From the NCBI GenBank assembly GCA_965267435.1, contig OZ253960.1, positions 4,402,001 to 4,466,000 on the forward strand: a DNA stretch of 64,000 nucleotides, written 5' to 3'. The stretch's first letter is position 1; every line of letters starts with the position of its first letter. The DNA comes from JAWPMT01 sp965267435. Its GTDB lineage: Bacteria; Bacteroidota; Bacteroidia; Cytophagales; Cyclobacteriaceae. A program made the position numbers and the translations under genes. The notes under the pieces were generated by a model, which did not search any database, had not been told where the DNA came from, and saw nothing but the letters and a program-made list of their open reading frames with translations. Of the stretch, positions 25,214 to 33,981 are shown one piece after another.

Positions 25214-26215
25214 TCATTTCCAGACTGTATTTTGAAGCCAACCGAAAAATTCCATCAGCCACGCCACACCTACGTGAATGAAAACCCCTCCCCAGATATT
25301 GCGACTATAGTAGGCTATGATACCGAGGATGTAGCCCCCAAAAATTGAGCTAATGGTCTCTGTCAGGGGCTTGCCGAAGTGCAGGAAAGCGTAAGACAAA
25401 ACCATCGGCAGAATGACATGTGGCCCAAGGGTCCGCGCGAACGCCATGATCAGAAAGCCCCTGAATATTAGCTCCACGGTCAGGAAACTGCTGCCATAGC
25501 ACAATTCGTAAAGCAGCACAAAGAACTGCTTCGGAAGGGAGGTCTCCCCCGACCTCAGGTACAATTCCAAGCCCGCTTTGTTGTAGCGGGGGTAGTAATC
25601 GCTCAGTTCTGAAATGAATGAGCCAATGAAAATGCAACCGCCGGTAATCAGGAGGAGCCATGCATAGGGCTTTGGGTCAAACCCTCTCCACGACAAGCCA
25701 TACCAATTGCGGGGCCGTTCCTTCTCAAAGATCCAATAGGTCAGCATAAAAGCTGGAAGCGCGATGACCACTTTCGCCACTCGATTCATACACCTCGCAA
25801 AGAAATGATGATCAATAGCTGGCCACCAATCCATGAGTATTTCATAGCCTATGAACGTCCGAGTGAGGGCCAAAATGCCAAAACCGATCACAAACTTGAC
25901 CCAGAAGTCGCGGCTGGAAAGAAACTGGCGGTTGTGTCCAAAGAGGTGGTACAGGCAGGCAACCGCCAGGAATGGCAATCCTTGAAACAGAAACATCCAC
26001 AGCCAAATGATCGGCTCACCCCAGTAGCTGTCGATGTACGAGTCCTCAAAATCCAACCAATAATTAATGGTGATCGTGATGATGGCGAGAAGGACAAAGC
26101 CAGCATAAACGCGGCGGTCAAAGTGCTCCTCGTGGTAGAGGCGCAGGTAATAGAGGATCTTTTTCAACTTTCGGGTCTGTCTCCTGCTAAAAATAATATC
26201 TCCTTGCGAGTGCAC
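25214..26215 (-). CDS. CPBP family intramembrane metalloprotease-like protein
   Basis: This is a 333-residue protein with about eight membrane helices (VYAGFVLLAIITITINYWL, IIWLWMFLFQGLPFLAVACLY, VVIALPAFMLTYWIFEK, YAWLLLITGGCIFIGSFI). The C-terminal half matches the CPBP/Rce1 domain: motif 1 reads VELIFRGF, motif 2 SYAFLHFG, and GGYILGIIAYYSRNIWGGVFIHVGVAW carries the last His. The canonical EExxxR has its first Glu replaced by Val, so peptidase activity is uncertain. CPBP proteins process CAAX-type peptides or bacteriocins, or have non-catalytic roles. The start is a GTG with no clear ribosome site; an AAGGAG lies a few codons inside, so the true start may be slightly downstream. It is divergent from the ATP-grasp gene. 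Confidence 0.82.
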   Translation of the reverse strand: MHSQGDIIFSRRQTRKLKKILYYLRLYHEEHFDRRVYAGFVLLAIITITINYWLDFEDSYIDSYWGEPIIWLWMFLFQGLPFLAVACLYHLFGHNRQFLSSRDFWVKFVIGFGILALTRTFIGYEILMDWWPAIDHHFFARCMNRVAKVVIALPAFMLTYWIFEKERPRNWYGLSWRGFDPKPYAWLLLITGGCIFIGSFISELSDYYPRYNKAGLELYLRSGETSLPKQFFVLLYELCYGSSFLTVELIFRGFLIMAFARTLGPHVILPMVLSYAFLHFGKPLTETISSIFGGYILGIIAYYSRNIWGGVFIHVGVAWLMEFFGWLQNTVWK

Positions 26216-26292
26216 GTGCTACAACTGAGTAGATTAAATATGTGTCACCGAATTAGACTCTTCGCGGAGTTGTCGTTCTGGCTGTTTCATAC

Positions 26293-27561
26293 ATGAAAAA
26301 GGTAATGGTCTTTCCATGTGGCTCCGAGATTGGCCTCGAAATCCATCGTGCCCTACGTCATTTCCCTGGCGTGGAATTGGTAGGCGCAAGTTCCACAGAT
26401 GGCCATGGCCGGTTTGTGTACGAGCATTATGTTGCCAATGTCCCTCACTACTCAGAGGCGCATTTCATCGAGGCCGTCGCGAAGATCACCGAAGAGCTAG
26501 CCATAGACTTCATATTCCCCGCCCATGATGGCGCACTCCTGAAGCTGATAGAACATCAGGCATTGCTCGCACCCACCATTGTCACTTCTCCCCTTGCCAC
26601 GTGCCAGATATGCAGATCAAAGCGGAAAACCTACGAAGCGCTGAAAGGTACTATCCACGTACCCACAGTATATGATCAAAGTGACCAATTATCATTCCCC
26701 GTCTTTTTAAAGCCGGAGGTTGGACAAGGCAGTAAGGGTACCTATCTGGCCCTTGACGAAAATGATTTCCAATTCTATTCGGCTAAAGACCCGTCGCTGA
26801 TGGTACTCGAATACCTGCCGGGAGCTGAATATACCGTGGACTGTTTCACAGACCAGCACGGTAATTTGTTGATCGCCCAGCCAAGGGAGAGACTTAGAAT
26901 AATGAATGGCATCAGCGTGAAGTCTCGCCTGGTGACTGACCAACGACTTAGCGAAATGGCCACCTCCATCAATGAAGCACTGCAGCTGCATGGTGCATGG
27001 TTCTTTCAGGCCAAAGAAAATGCCCAAGGCGAGCCTGTCCTGCTCGAAGTAGCTCCCAGACCGGCCTCCAGCACAGGGATCCTGCGACTGCACGGTCTCA
27101 ATCTGATAGAAATGACGCTGCAGGAGCGGCTCGGAAATGAACCTGTGGCTATTAAAAACCCTATTCAGCTCGAAGTAGATCGTGCCCTTGATACGGTCGG
27201 TGCGTGGGGGGACCTGCTATTCAACAAAATCTATATCAGGGCTGAGGGCACGCTCATACACAACAATCTCCCCAACCCATCGGTGATGAAGCTCCTGTAT
27301 AGTGCTCGCAACCTTTGCCATCAGGTGATACTGGTGTCCCTGGAAGAGACGGACTTCCCGCACTTGCTGGATCAATTGGGGATCCATGAAAGTTTGTTCG
27401 ACGAAACGAAACTGCTGAAAGACCTGGACGAACTCCTCCAGTATTTGGACCAGGAAAGCTCTATTTACGTGGATGGCGATTCGCGGGTAAGGGCCACGGT
27501 TGCAAGTAGGGCAAAGGTTCCCGTATTTGCATTGGACACAATGGACACTCTTTATACATAA
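26293..27561 (+). CDS. ATP-grasp protein with a degenerate C-terminal HAD-like domain
   Basis: This 422-residue protein begins with a Rossmann-like preATP-grasp domain (VMVFPCGSEIGLEIHRAL...FIFPAHDGALLKLI). A carbamoyl-phosphate-synthase-like ATP-grasp follows (~110-290) with SKRKTYEAL, FPVFLKPEVGQGSKGTYL, the hinge VLEYLPGAEYTVDCF, and the metal-binding end LLEVAPRPASSTG. Residues ~310-422 resemble the HAD domain that homologues carry after ATP-grasp, but the nucleophile motif is IRAEGTL where DxDGT is expected, and the last motif reads YVDGDSRVRATV. The HAD part is therefore probably non-catalytic. Such proteins ligate a carboxylate to an amine or thiol in surface-sugar pathways. A DegT aminotransferase follows 40 nt downstream. 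Confidence 0.82.
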   Translation: MKKVMVFPCGSEIGLEIHRALRHFPGVELVGASSTDGHGRFVYEHYVANVPHYSEAHFIEAVAKITEELAIDFIFPAHDGALLKLIEHQALLAPTIVTSPLATCQICRSKRKTYEALKGTIHVPTVYDQSDQLSFPVFLKPEVGQGSKGTYLALDENDFQFYSAKDPSLMVLEYLPGAEYTVDCFTDQHGNLLIAQPRERLRIMNGISVKSRLVTDQRLSEMATSINEALQLHGAWFFQAKENAQGEPVLLEVAPRPASSTGILRLHGLNLIEMTLQERLGNEPVAIKNPIQLEVDRALDTVGAWGDLLFNKIYIRAEGTLIHNNLPNPSVMKLLYSARNLCHQVILVSLEETDFPHLLDQLGIHESLFDETKLLKDLDELLQYLDQESSIYVDGDSRVRATVASRAKVPVFALDTMDTLYT

Positions 27562-27601
27562 GGATCAAGCTACTTTTTCAACTACCCAAAACCTCACTGA
27601 A

Positions 27602-28738
27602 ATGCTAAACGAAGTTCTAGACGCCACCAAGATCCCCTTCGTGCTGCCAGAGTTTCACTGCTCTGACGACCTGTTGGACAATATCAGGAACATACTCGAA
27701 TCGGGAATAGTGACGAACAATGGACCCATTGTCCGGCGTTTTGAAGAGCAGATGGCCACCTACATGGGCGCCAAACATGTGGTCGCGGTATCATCAGGCT
27801 CAATGGCCCTATTGCTGTCGCTTACGGCTCTGGACCTCAAACCTGGCAAAGTTGTCCTTCCGGCCTATACTTACATTTCCACACTCAATGCCATCGTCCA
27901 CCGAGGCCTGGAGCCATTATTCTGCGATATAGATCCAACAACCTACACGATGGATCCCGATCATCTTGAACATCTGATCCAACACCATCCAGACATCCGA
28001 TGCGTCATCCCAGTAAATGTCTTTGGTGTCCATCCTGACCTCGAAGTCATCGCGGAGCTATGTCGCCAGGAAATTCCCATCCTGTATGACAACGCTCACG
28101 GTCTCGGCACGCAACTCAACGGCCGATTGCTACCATCCGAACCTGACGTACAGATCTTCAGTTTGCATGCGACAAAAGTATTCCCGGCCATCGAAGGTGG
28201 GCTTATCGTTGTCAGTGATGAGCAGACCAAAGGGGTCATTGAGACGCTTCGGAATCACGGCTTGTCCACCGAGCTCCATAAGATCCGTAATGGCTACAAT
28301 GCCAAACTGGATGAAGTCCGGGCGATCATCGGCTTGAACACACTGAGCCGTTTTGAGGAAACCCTGGCTTCGAGGAGGGAAATCGGCGCAAAAATTCAGG
28401 TGGGCTTGAAAAAGTATGCAGACCTGCTGGCCCTACAATCAATTCCACCTGGCATCGAATCCAACTACCAAAACCTGGCTGTTTTATTCAAAAGAAAATT
28501 ACCCTCTGAAGGCATCGAGGGTATCGTGCAACAGCTTCAGGGAAGGGGGCTCATGGCTCGCAGGTACTTTCACCCTCCACTGCACCTGATAGAAGGATTC
28601 AAGGGTCAACTCCCGTTACCCAGAACGGAACATGTCTGGCATCACTCGATCTCGCTACCCATCCACAGCAGCATGTCGGACTCAGCACTCCAGAAAATGT
28701 TTGCGATCGTTGATGAGACCTGTGAAGAGCTAGGGTGA
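27602..28738 (+). CDS. DegT/DnrJ/EryC1/StrS family PLP aminotransferase
   Basis: This sugar aminotransferase-type enzyme (378 aa) would move an amino group onto a keto-sugar nucleotide. I start it at ATG 27602 (MLNEVLDATKIPFVLPEFH); the longer frame overlaps the ATP-grasp gene. Family marks are SGIVTNNGPIVRRFEEQMATYMGAKHVVAVSSGSMALLL, VVLPAYTYISTLNAIVHRGLEPLFCDID, and ILYDNAHGLGT with the Asp that pairs with the PLP nitrogen. The Schiff-base lysine is K192 in LHATKVFPAIEGG. It is paired with the ATP-grasp gene upstream and converges on a glycosyltransferase gene five bases away. A role in amino-sugar or polysaccharide synthesis is inferred from these neighbours. Confidence 0.92.
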   Translation: MLNEVLDATKIPFVLPEFHCSDDLLDNIRNILESGIVTNNGPIVRRFEEQMATYMGAKHVVAVSSGSMALLLSLTALDLKPGKVVLPAYTYISTLNAIVHRGLEPLFCDIDPTTYTMDPDHLEHLIQHHPDIRCVIPVNVFGVHPDLEVIAELCRQEIPILYDNAHGLGTQLNGRLLPSEPDVQIFSLHATKVFPAIEGGLIVVSDEQTKGVIETLRNHGLSTELHKIRNGYNAKLDEVRAIIGLNTLSRFEETLASRREIGAKIQVGLKKYADLLALQSIPPGIESNYQNLAVLFKRKLPSEGIEGIVQQLQGRGLMARRYFHPPLHLIEGFKGQLPLPRTEHVWHHSISLPIHSSMSDSALQKMFAIVDETCEELG

Positions 28739-28743
28739 ACTGC

Positions 28744-29871
28744 TCAGGCTCCCGAATGATTTTCAGCCAGGAAATCGTCGAAGTCCTTGACGAATTGCTC
28801 CCTTGAAAAGGTTGCTGCTCTTTTGGCGCCTTTTTCGATCAATGCCTCACGCAGATCGTCATCTTTCACCTTGTGCATCAGCCGAGCAAGCGAGCCGACC
28901 TCGCCGTCAACCCACAAGAGCGAGGAGCCATCACTTATCTCTGGCAGTGAGCCAGAAGCCGCAATAATCGTTGGCACTCTATGTTGCATGGCTTCGACCA
29001 GCGGTATGCCAAAGCCTTCGTCAAGACTTGGAAACAGATAGGCAAATGCCTGTTCGAAATAGGCAGGAATATCAGCCTCAGGAACATAGCCCGTCATGAT
29101 CACCTCTCCCTCCAGGGCTAAGGCCGAAATCATCTGCCGTAGTTCCTCCTCGACGTTCAATAGGGTGCTGGGAGAGGGACCTCCCACGAGCACCAATGGG
29201 TTGTCCCCCCATCCTTCTCTTCGAAAGAGCGAATAAGCCTCCAACAGCACCTTCAGATTCTTTCTCTTCTCGAGTGTCCCGACGTGCAGGAAGAAATTTG
29301 AAGTGTCCAAGGCACTGGCATTGTCAACTTTGATGGTCCTCGGACATTGGTAGATCACGCTAATGGATCTTAGAGACGGTACGTATTCTCTAACCTTCTG
29401 CGCCGTGTACGTGGAGGTGGCCACCAATTCATGACGATTGGCTCGCATCCCCAGGTGCACTAGTCCCAACATCCACCTGCGCCATACAGGATGGTAGGAA
29501 TCCTTCCGTTCCCAATAAAATACGTCATGGAAAACGATCACTACCAATTTCCCAGTGGGAACTATAGGGGCTATGTAGTCCGGTACCAGTATGATATCTG
29601 CTCTCCTGATCAGTGCCAGGCCCGGGAGCACGATGTGCTTCCAAAAGAAATAAAAGGAATGAAAGAGTACCTTTTTGCCCCAATTCATCCGACCATGGAA
29701 GAACCGGACCTGCCTGAACCACCGATAAGCCGGAATCAGGTACCGGGACTTTAGCTTCGGATGAGACTGGGCCCCTTCCACCAACTCCAGGATGTAGGTT
29801 CGAATCCCCGTGCGAGCAATGAGCAGCAAGCTCGTATCGATCATCACTCGAGGGCTACGAGAACGGTCCAT
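28744..29871 (-). CDS. Glycosyltransferase, GT4/GT1 family (GT-B fold)
   Basis: This 375-residue GT-B enzyme transfers sugar from a nucleotide donor to a lipid or polysaccharide acceptor. The N-terminal domain begins VMIDTSLLLIARTGIRTYILELVEG. The C-terminal Glycos_transf_1 domain starts near 190 (NFFLHVGTLEKRKNLKVLLEAY) and holds the donor-site motif SLDEGFGIPLVEAMQHRVPTI (E-x7-E type) and SGSLPEISDGS. It is retaining by family; donor and acceptor are unknown. It lies 10 nt after the hydrolase-OsmC gene and probably shares its transcript, while converging on the DegT gene. Confidence 0.92.
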   Translation of the reverse strand: MDRSRSPRVMIDTSLLLIARTGIRTYILELVEGAQSHPKLKSRYLIPAYRWFRQVRFFHGRMNWGKKVLFHSFYFFWKHIVLPGLALIRRADIILVPDYIAPIVPTGKLVVIVFHDVFYWERKDSYHPVWRRWMLGLVHLGMRANRHELVATSTYTAQKVREYVPSLRSISVIYQCPRTIKVDNASALDTSNFFLHVGTLEKRKNLKVLLEAYSLFRREGWGDNPLVLVGGPSPSTLLNVEEELRQMISALALEGEVIMTGYVPEADIPAYFEQAFAYLFPSLDEGFGIPLVEAMQHRVPTIIAASGSLPEISDGSSLLWVDGEVGSLARLMHKVKDDDLREALIEKGAKRAATFSREQFVKDFDDFLAENHSGA

Positions 29872-29881
29872 CCTTAAGAGG

Positions 29882-31093
29882 CTAATCGAAGCTCTCCGTA
29901 ATGATCACTGGTTTTCCCTCCAGGGTCTTATGGACAGGGCATCTATCAGCTATTTCTATCAGTCGCTTACGCTGCTCTGGAGTGAGATCACCCTCAATTC
30001 TAATGCGCCTTTTGATCTGGTCGATTTTGCCTCCCGGTTTTTCACTGCTTTGGCCATCTACCTGATGGACCTTGTCATGCGTGAGCTGCACTTCCACTTC
30101 CTCCAAGGCTATTTTCTTGTGGTCGGCATACATCCGAAGCGTCATCGCCGTGCACGTCCCCAATGCTGTCAGCAGGTAACCATAGGGGGACGGCCCTAGA
30201 TCCTTGCCACCTACACTCTTCGGTTCATCTCCCAGGAGTTTGTGACTCCCAGCAGTGATTTCTGTAGTGAAACCACTATCCGACAGTCGGGTCCACACCT
30301 CGCCCTCTGGAGCAATCTCCTCCTCGTGGTCAGGCACAATGTACCTCATCGCCCAGGTGGCGACGACGGATCCCACGTACCGTGAGTCTTCTGGCCTGGA
30401 CATGAGATGATCTGCGCCATCCAATGTTACAAAGCTCTTGGGGTGTCGCGCCTTCAAATAGATATCCGAGGCATTGTCAATACCGACTGTACTGTCCTGC
30501 GGCGAGTGCAGGATCAATAAGGCCTTTCCGAGATTTTCAATGGGATCGTGGGAGTCGTTCTCCTCCAAATCGTCGAGGAATTGCTTTTTGATCTTGAAAG
30601 GGCGACCGCCAATACTTACTTCGGCTTCTCCCTTTTCGATGATTTCCTCCTCACCGCGGCTTAGAAGGTGCCGGACATGCACCGGGTTCGCTGGGGCCCC
30701 TATCGTGACTACAGCCTTGATATTGGGCAACCGGCCGCTGATATGCAGTACTGCAGCACCCCCCAGGGAGTGACCAATCATGATCTGCGGTGTAGTGTAT
30801 TCCCTCTCCAGAAATTCATAGGCACTCCTCAAGTCGCCCATATTTGAGGAGAAATTGGAGTCGGCAAATTCTCCACCACTCTGACCCAAGCCTGTAAAAT
30901 CAAATCTCAGAACGGCCACACCCTCCTGGGTGAGGGATTGGCTGATATTATTGACTGCATTGAGATTTTTCGAGCACGTAAAGCAGTGAGCAAAGATGGC
31001 GAAGGCCTTGGGCTTACCTACTACAGGAAAGTCAATCGTGCCAGAAAGGGATGCGCCGGCGCTGTTCTCAAAGGTTACCTTTTTGGATTTCAT
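29882..31093 (-). CDS. Alpha/beta hydrolase fused to an OsmC-like domain
   Basis: This 403-residue cytoplasmic protein has two domains. Residues ~1-255 form an alpha/beta hydrolase with nucleophile elbow IGHSLGGAA, an acid in LHSPQDSTV and the catalytic His in LDGADHLMS. Residues ~270-403 form an OsmC/Ohr-type domain with the two conserved cysteines, in LTALGTCTAMTLRMYADHKK and DRCPVHKTLEGKPV. OsmC proteins reduce organic hydroperoxides through this Cys pair. The same fusion is common in bacteria, but its physiological substrate is not settled. The upstream intergenic region holds a perfect 17-bp palindrome (31209-31225) that could bind a regulator of this gene or its divergent neighbour. Confidence 0.93.
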   Translation of the reverse strand: MKSKKVTFENSAGASLSGTIDFPVVGKPKAFAIFAHCFTCSKNLNAVNNISQSLTQEGVAVLRFDFTGLGQSGGEFADSNFSSNMGDLRSAYEFLEREYTTPQIMIGHSLGGAAVLHISGRLPNIKAVVTIGAPANPVHVRHLLSRGEEEIIEKGEAEVSIGGRPFKIKKQFLDDLEENDSHDPIENLGKALLILHSPQDSTVGIDNASDIYLKARHPKSFVTLDGADHLMSRPEDSRYVGSVVATWAMRYIVPDHEEEIAPEGEVWTRLSDSGFTTEITAGSHKLLGDEPKSVGGKDLGPSPYGYLLTALGTCTAMTLRMYADHKKIALEEVEVQLTHDKVHQVDGQSSEKPGGKIDQIKRRIRIEGDLTPEQRKRLIEIADRCPVHKTLEGKPVIITESFD

Positions 31094-31208
31094 GTTTCTT
31101 AAAAGTCTGAGAAGGGAAAAAAGGTTCTTCTATTCTCTACTTGATCATCCTGAATTTACCGTTTTCAATCAGGTATCAGTGGCATTTCGTACGATTATGA
31201 ATATTTTT

Positions 31209-31225
31209 ATTTCGCACTGCGAAAT
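31209..31225. promoter_or_regulatory. Perfect 8-1-8 palindrome, candidate operator
   Basis: ATTTCGCA-C-TGCGAAAT is an exact palindrome around a central C, in the 168-nt gap between two divergent genes. The nearby ATTTCGTACGA (about 31189) repeats half of it. The symmetry and position suggest a dimeric regulator site. It could also form a small hairpin in either leader. Confidence 0.45.
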
Positions 31226-31261
31226 CCTGGCTGTACAGGCCAAAGAAACTAATCCACTGCA

Positions 31262-31897
31262 TTGGTACGTTCGATTGTTTTCTTCTTCTTGACAATGTGT
31301 CTTGCGTCGGGCATATCTGCGCAAATACTGCACTACGATGCATATCGTAAAGGCAGCATCGTAGGAGGCATGGACATCCGTGTGGTAGAGGAGGGTAACA
31401 ATCAGACATTCGAAATCGAAAGCAGCATGGACTTTCGTATGCTAATCACGCTCAAGGTCCGATTTCAAAATAAGGAGACTTTTCGAGCAGGTATTCTCGA
31501 ATCAGGCACTGTCAACAACCGTATGATAGGATTCAAAGAGAGCAATGCCACAATTCGGAAGCAGCTTAGTGGCTATCACCTCCTGATCAATGATGATCCC
31601 ACTCCCGTACAAGATCAGGAAATAACTTATACCGTGGCCAAAATTTACACTCAAGAGCCATTTGATGGCCAAAAGGTCTTCTCACCATACTATGGTGAGT
31701 ACTTCACATTCACAAAGGTTGGCCCGAACCAATACAAGTACTCCGCACCGGAGGGGGACAACTACTACACCTATCACGAGGGCGTATGTACGGACATAAT
31801 TGTCGAGCGTGATTTTACTACGATCAGCTTTAAGTTGAAACCTGAAGTCATGGCAGCCGTGAAATCTAATGCTGCTAACTTCAGAAGCAATGATTGA
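31262..31897 (+). CDS. Secreted protein, DUF6134-like
   Basis: This is a 211-residue exported protein. The start is a TTG, giving the signal peptide MVRSIVFFFLTMCLASGISA with cleavage before QILHYDAY. An in-frame TAA nine bases upstream excludes a longer form, and the internal ATG would cut the signal peptide short. The mature part is beta-rich (YDAYRKGSIVGGMDIRVVEEGNNQTFEIESSMDF, KYSAPEGDNYYTYHEGVCTDIIVERDF), which resembles DUF6134 proteins of Bacteroidota from memory. No function is known. The next gene overlaps its last eight bases. Confidence 0.6.
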   Translation: MVRSIVFFFLTMCLASGISAQILHYDAYRKGSIVGGMDIRVVEEGNNQTFEIESSMDFRMLITLKVRFQNKETFRAGILESGTVNNRMIGFKESNATIRKQLSGYHLLINDDPTPVQDQEITYTVAKIYTQEPFDGQKVFSPYYGEYFTFTKVGPNQYKYSAPEGDNYYTYHEGVCTDIIVERDFTTISFKLKPEVMAAVKSNAANFRSND

Positions 31898-32930
31898 TAC
31901 ACTGCGCAAGCTCGCTCTTCCTGTCGTCGCGTTATTGGCGCTGACTTTCTTGATATTCCTGGCCAACCAGGTCTCTGGCATCTATCTGCTGGCCTCTGAT
32001 CTGAACCCCCTTTTTGGGAAAATAGTACTGATCGCACTGTCTCTCATCCTTTTGGCATTGTTACTGTCTCCTCTCGCCATGCTGTGGAGGTTGCCAAAAC
32101 CTTTGAAAAGGCCCGAAACGGAAGCTGAACTGGGGGTCTATAAACTCGGACTAATGAAACGCCTGCAGCGCAACACGCTGCTTAAGGTCAAAGGCATTGA
32201 ACTGAAATCCGTGGAAGACCTAGGGCCCGCAGTCGAAGCACTGGACGAAGAAGCGGACAAGATCATCAAATCCACAGCCAGCACCGTATTTCTGACCACT
32301 GCCATCTCCCAAAACGGCAAGCTGGATGCACTGACCGTCTTCCTTACGCAAATTAGGATGGTATGGAAAGTGGCCCATATCTACTATCAGCGTCCCAGCC
32401 TACGGGAAATGATGTACCTGTATGGCAACGTTGGAGCGACCTCTTTTCTCGCTACGCAGATCGAGGACGTGGACCTCACCAAGCACCTGGAGCCAGTCAT
32501 CACCTCCATCGCCAAGAATGCGAGTGGCAGGTCCGTACCGATCATCGGCCCTACGGCGACGCTCATCCTTGACTCGCTTCTGGAGGGTACCACCAACGCC
32601 TTTTTGTCTTTAAGGGTGGGTATTCTATCAAAAAAATACTGCGCTCAGCTGACACTCACTTCCAAGAAAGAAATCAAGACCAGTACCCTGAAGGAAGCCT
32701 CAATCCTCCTGCGGAAAGTAGCCATGTCTTCTTCGGCGTCCATCATCAGCTCTATTGTCAAGGGAACACAGAAAGCCGGTATCGATACGATCAAGAGTGG
32801 CTGGGAAGGGGTGGTCAAAACGGGCGGCCGCTTCAAAGACGTCGTGGTGGATGTCTCGAAAAAAGTAAGCCCTTTCCACAAAGGAGAAACGAAAAAAGAA
32901 CCAGAAACCGCAGAGGAAGCAGGCGGCTAG
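31890..32930 (+). CDS. DUF697-like membrane protein
   Basis: This 346-residue protein starts with two membrane helices (ALPVVALLALTFLIFLANQV and LIALSLILLALLLSPLAMLW). A cytosolic region follows with paired hydrophobic segments (SVPIIGPTATLILDSLLEGTTNAFLSLRVG) that recall the DUF697/YcjF family, often tied to stress or envelope GTPases. I place the start at ATG 31890 (MIDTLRKLALPVV), which overlaps the previous stop; an upstream in-frame ATG at 31869 adds seven residues. The tail is Lys/Glu-rich. Its TAG overlaps the ftsY TAG on the other strand through a shared CTAG. Confidence 0.7.
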   Translation: MIDTLRKLALPVVALLALTFLIFLANQVSGIYLLASDLNPLFGKIVLIALSLILLALLLSPLAMLWRLPKPLKRPETEAELGVYKLGLMKRLQRNTLLKVKGIELKSVEDLGPAVEALDEEADKIIKSTASTVFLTTAISQNGKLDALTVFLTQIRMVWKVAHIYYQRPSLREMMYLYGNVGATSFLATQIEDVDLTKHLEPVITSIAKNASGRSVPIIGPTATLILDSLLEGTTNAFLSLRVGILSKKYCAQLTLTSKKEIKTSTLKEASILLRKVAMSSSASIISSIVKGTQKAGIDTIKSGWEGVVKTGGRFKDVVVDVSKKVSPFHKGETKKEPETAEEAGG

Positions 32931-33889
32931 CTTACATCTACCGAGAAGAAAGAGTCAACGAACTCCATCTTATTGAAGACTTGGAGATCAGTTACTTTTT
33001 CCCCGACGCCAATGTACTTCACCGGAATCTTGAATTGATCGGAGATGCCGATAACTACGCCTCCCTTGGCAGTGCCGTCCAACTTGGTGATGGCCAAAGC
33101 TGAGACCTCCGTTGCCTTGGTGAATTCTCTGGCCTGGATAAAGGCATTTTGACCTGTACTGCCATCAAGCACCAGGAGCACTTCATGGGGAGCCTCAGGC
33201 ATGAACTTCTGAATCACTTTCTTGATTTTGGACAACTCATTCATGAGATTGACCTTCGTGTGGAGACGCCCGGCGGTATCGATGATGACAACATCTGCCT
33301 TTTCGTCTACACCCTTCTTGGCTGTTTCAAATGCCACGGACGCGGGATCGGTATTCATCCCTTTTGAGACTACTTCCACCCCAACACGGTCACCCCACAT
33401 GATCAATTGATCCACGGCAGCAGCCCGGAATGTATCGGCCGCACCCAGAATCACCTTCTTGCCTCGTTCTTTGAATTGCGCAGCCAGCTTGCCAATGGTT
33501 GTGGTTTTACCCACGCCGTTGACACCGACCACCAATATCACGTAGGGGCCATCGACGCTGGGCAGATTGAAATCAGCCAGGTCGTCGGTATTGTTTTCAG
33601 AAAGTAGACCTGCAATCTCTTCGCGCAGGATAGCGCTCAGCTCTGCAGTATTGAGGTATTTGTCGCGAGCTACCCGTGCCTCGATCCGCTCGATGATCTT
33701 GACAGTAGTGTCAATGCCGACATCCGAAGTAATGAGTATCTCCTCGAGTTCGTCGAGCACATCCTCATCTACTTTGGATTTCCCAACAACGGCTTTACCC
33801 AATTTGCTGAAAAAGGAGCTCTTGGACTTTTCCAGTCCCCGATCCAGCGACTCCTTTTTGTCTTTAGAAAACAGCTCTTTCAGACCCAT
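32927..33889 (-). CDS. ftsY: Signal recognition particle receptor FtsY
   Basis: FtsY is the SRP receptor GTPase that delivers ribosome-nascent chains to the translocon. I start it at MGLKELFSKDKKES (320 aa); the longer frame adds only residues over the promoter. The N domain (~20-100) precedes the G domain with GVNGVGKTTTIGKLAAQF (P-loop), DTFRAAAVDQL, DTAGRLHTKVNLMNEL, TKLDGTAKGG and the closing IGVGEKVTDLQVFN. There is no long acidic A domain, only a short charged N terminus, as in many non-proteobacterial FtsY proteins. It lies downstream of rpmB-rpmG-DUF4295, but a terminator and its own -7 element (33923-33930) separate it. Confidence 0.97.
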   Translation of the reverse strand: MGLKELFSKDKKESLDRGLEKSKSSFFSKLGKAVVGKSKVDEDVLDELEEILITSDVGIDTTVKIIERIEARVARDKYLNTAELSAILREEIAGLLSENNTDDLADFNLPSVDGPYVILVVGVNGVGKTTTIGKLAAQFKERGKKVILGAADTFRAAAVDQLIMWGDRVGVEVVSKGMNTDPASVAFETAKKGVDEKADVVIIDTAGRLHTKVNLMNELSKIKKVIQKFMPEAPHEVLLVLDGSTGQNAFIQAREFTKATEVSALAITKLDGTAKGGVVIGISDQFKIPVKYIGVGEKVTDLQVFNKMEFVDSFFSVDVS

Positions 33890-33922
33890 GTTCGCGTGAA
33901 TGAAGTAGTTATGGTTGGTCGG

Positions 33923-33930
33923 CAAATGTA
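33923..33930 (-). promoter_or_regulatory. Candidate -7 element of ftsY
   Basis: TACATTTG on the minus strand fits TAnnTTTG exactly and would give a leader of roughly 27 nt before the ftsY ATG. The -33 region is T-rich (TTTTTAG) but not a clean TTTG. Confidence 0.45.
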
Positions 33931-33981
33931 GCTGAGATGCGATTCGCCTCCTAAAAATCGTAATTCCGGTACCTATAAAAA

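Noticed and set aside
24997..25281. 94-codon plus-strand frame after the EamA gene
   Set aside because: It crosses a strong terminator-like hairpin and the 3' end of the CPBP gene, and it has no domain.
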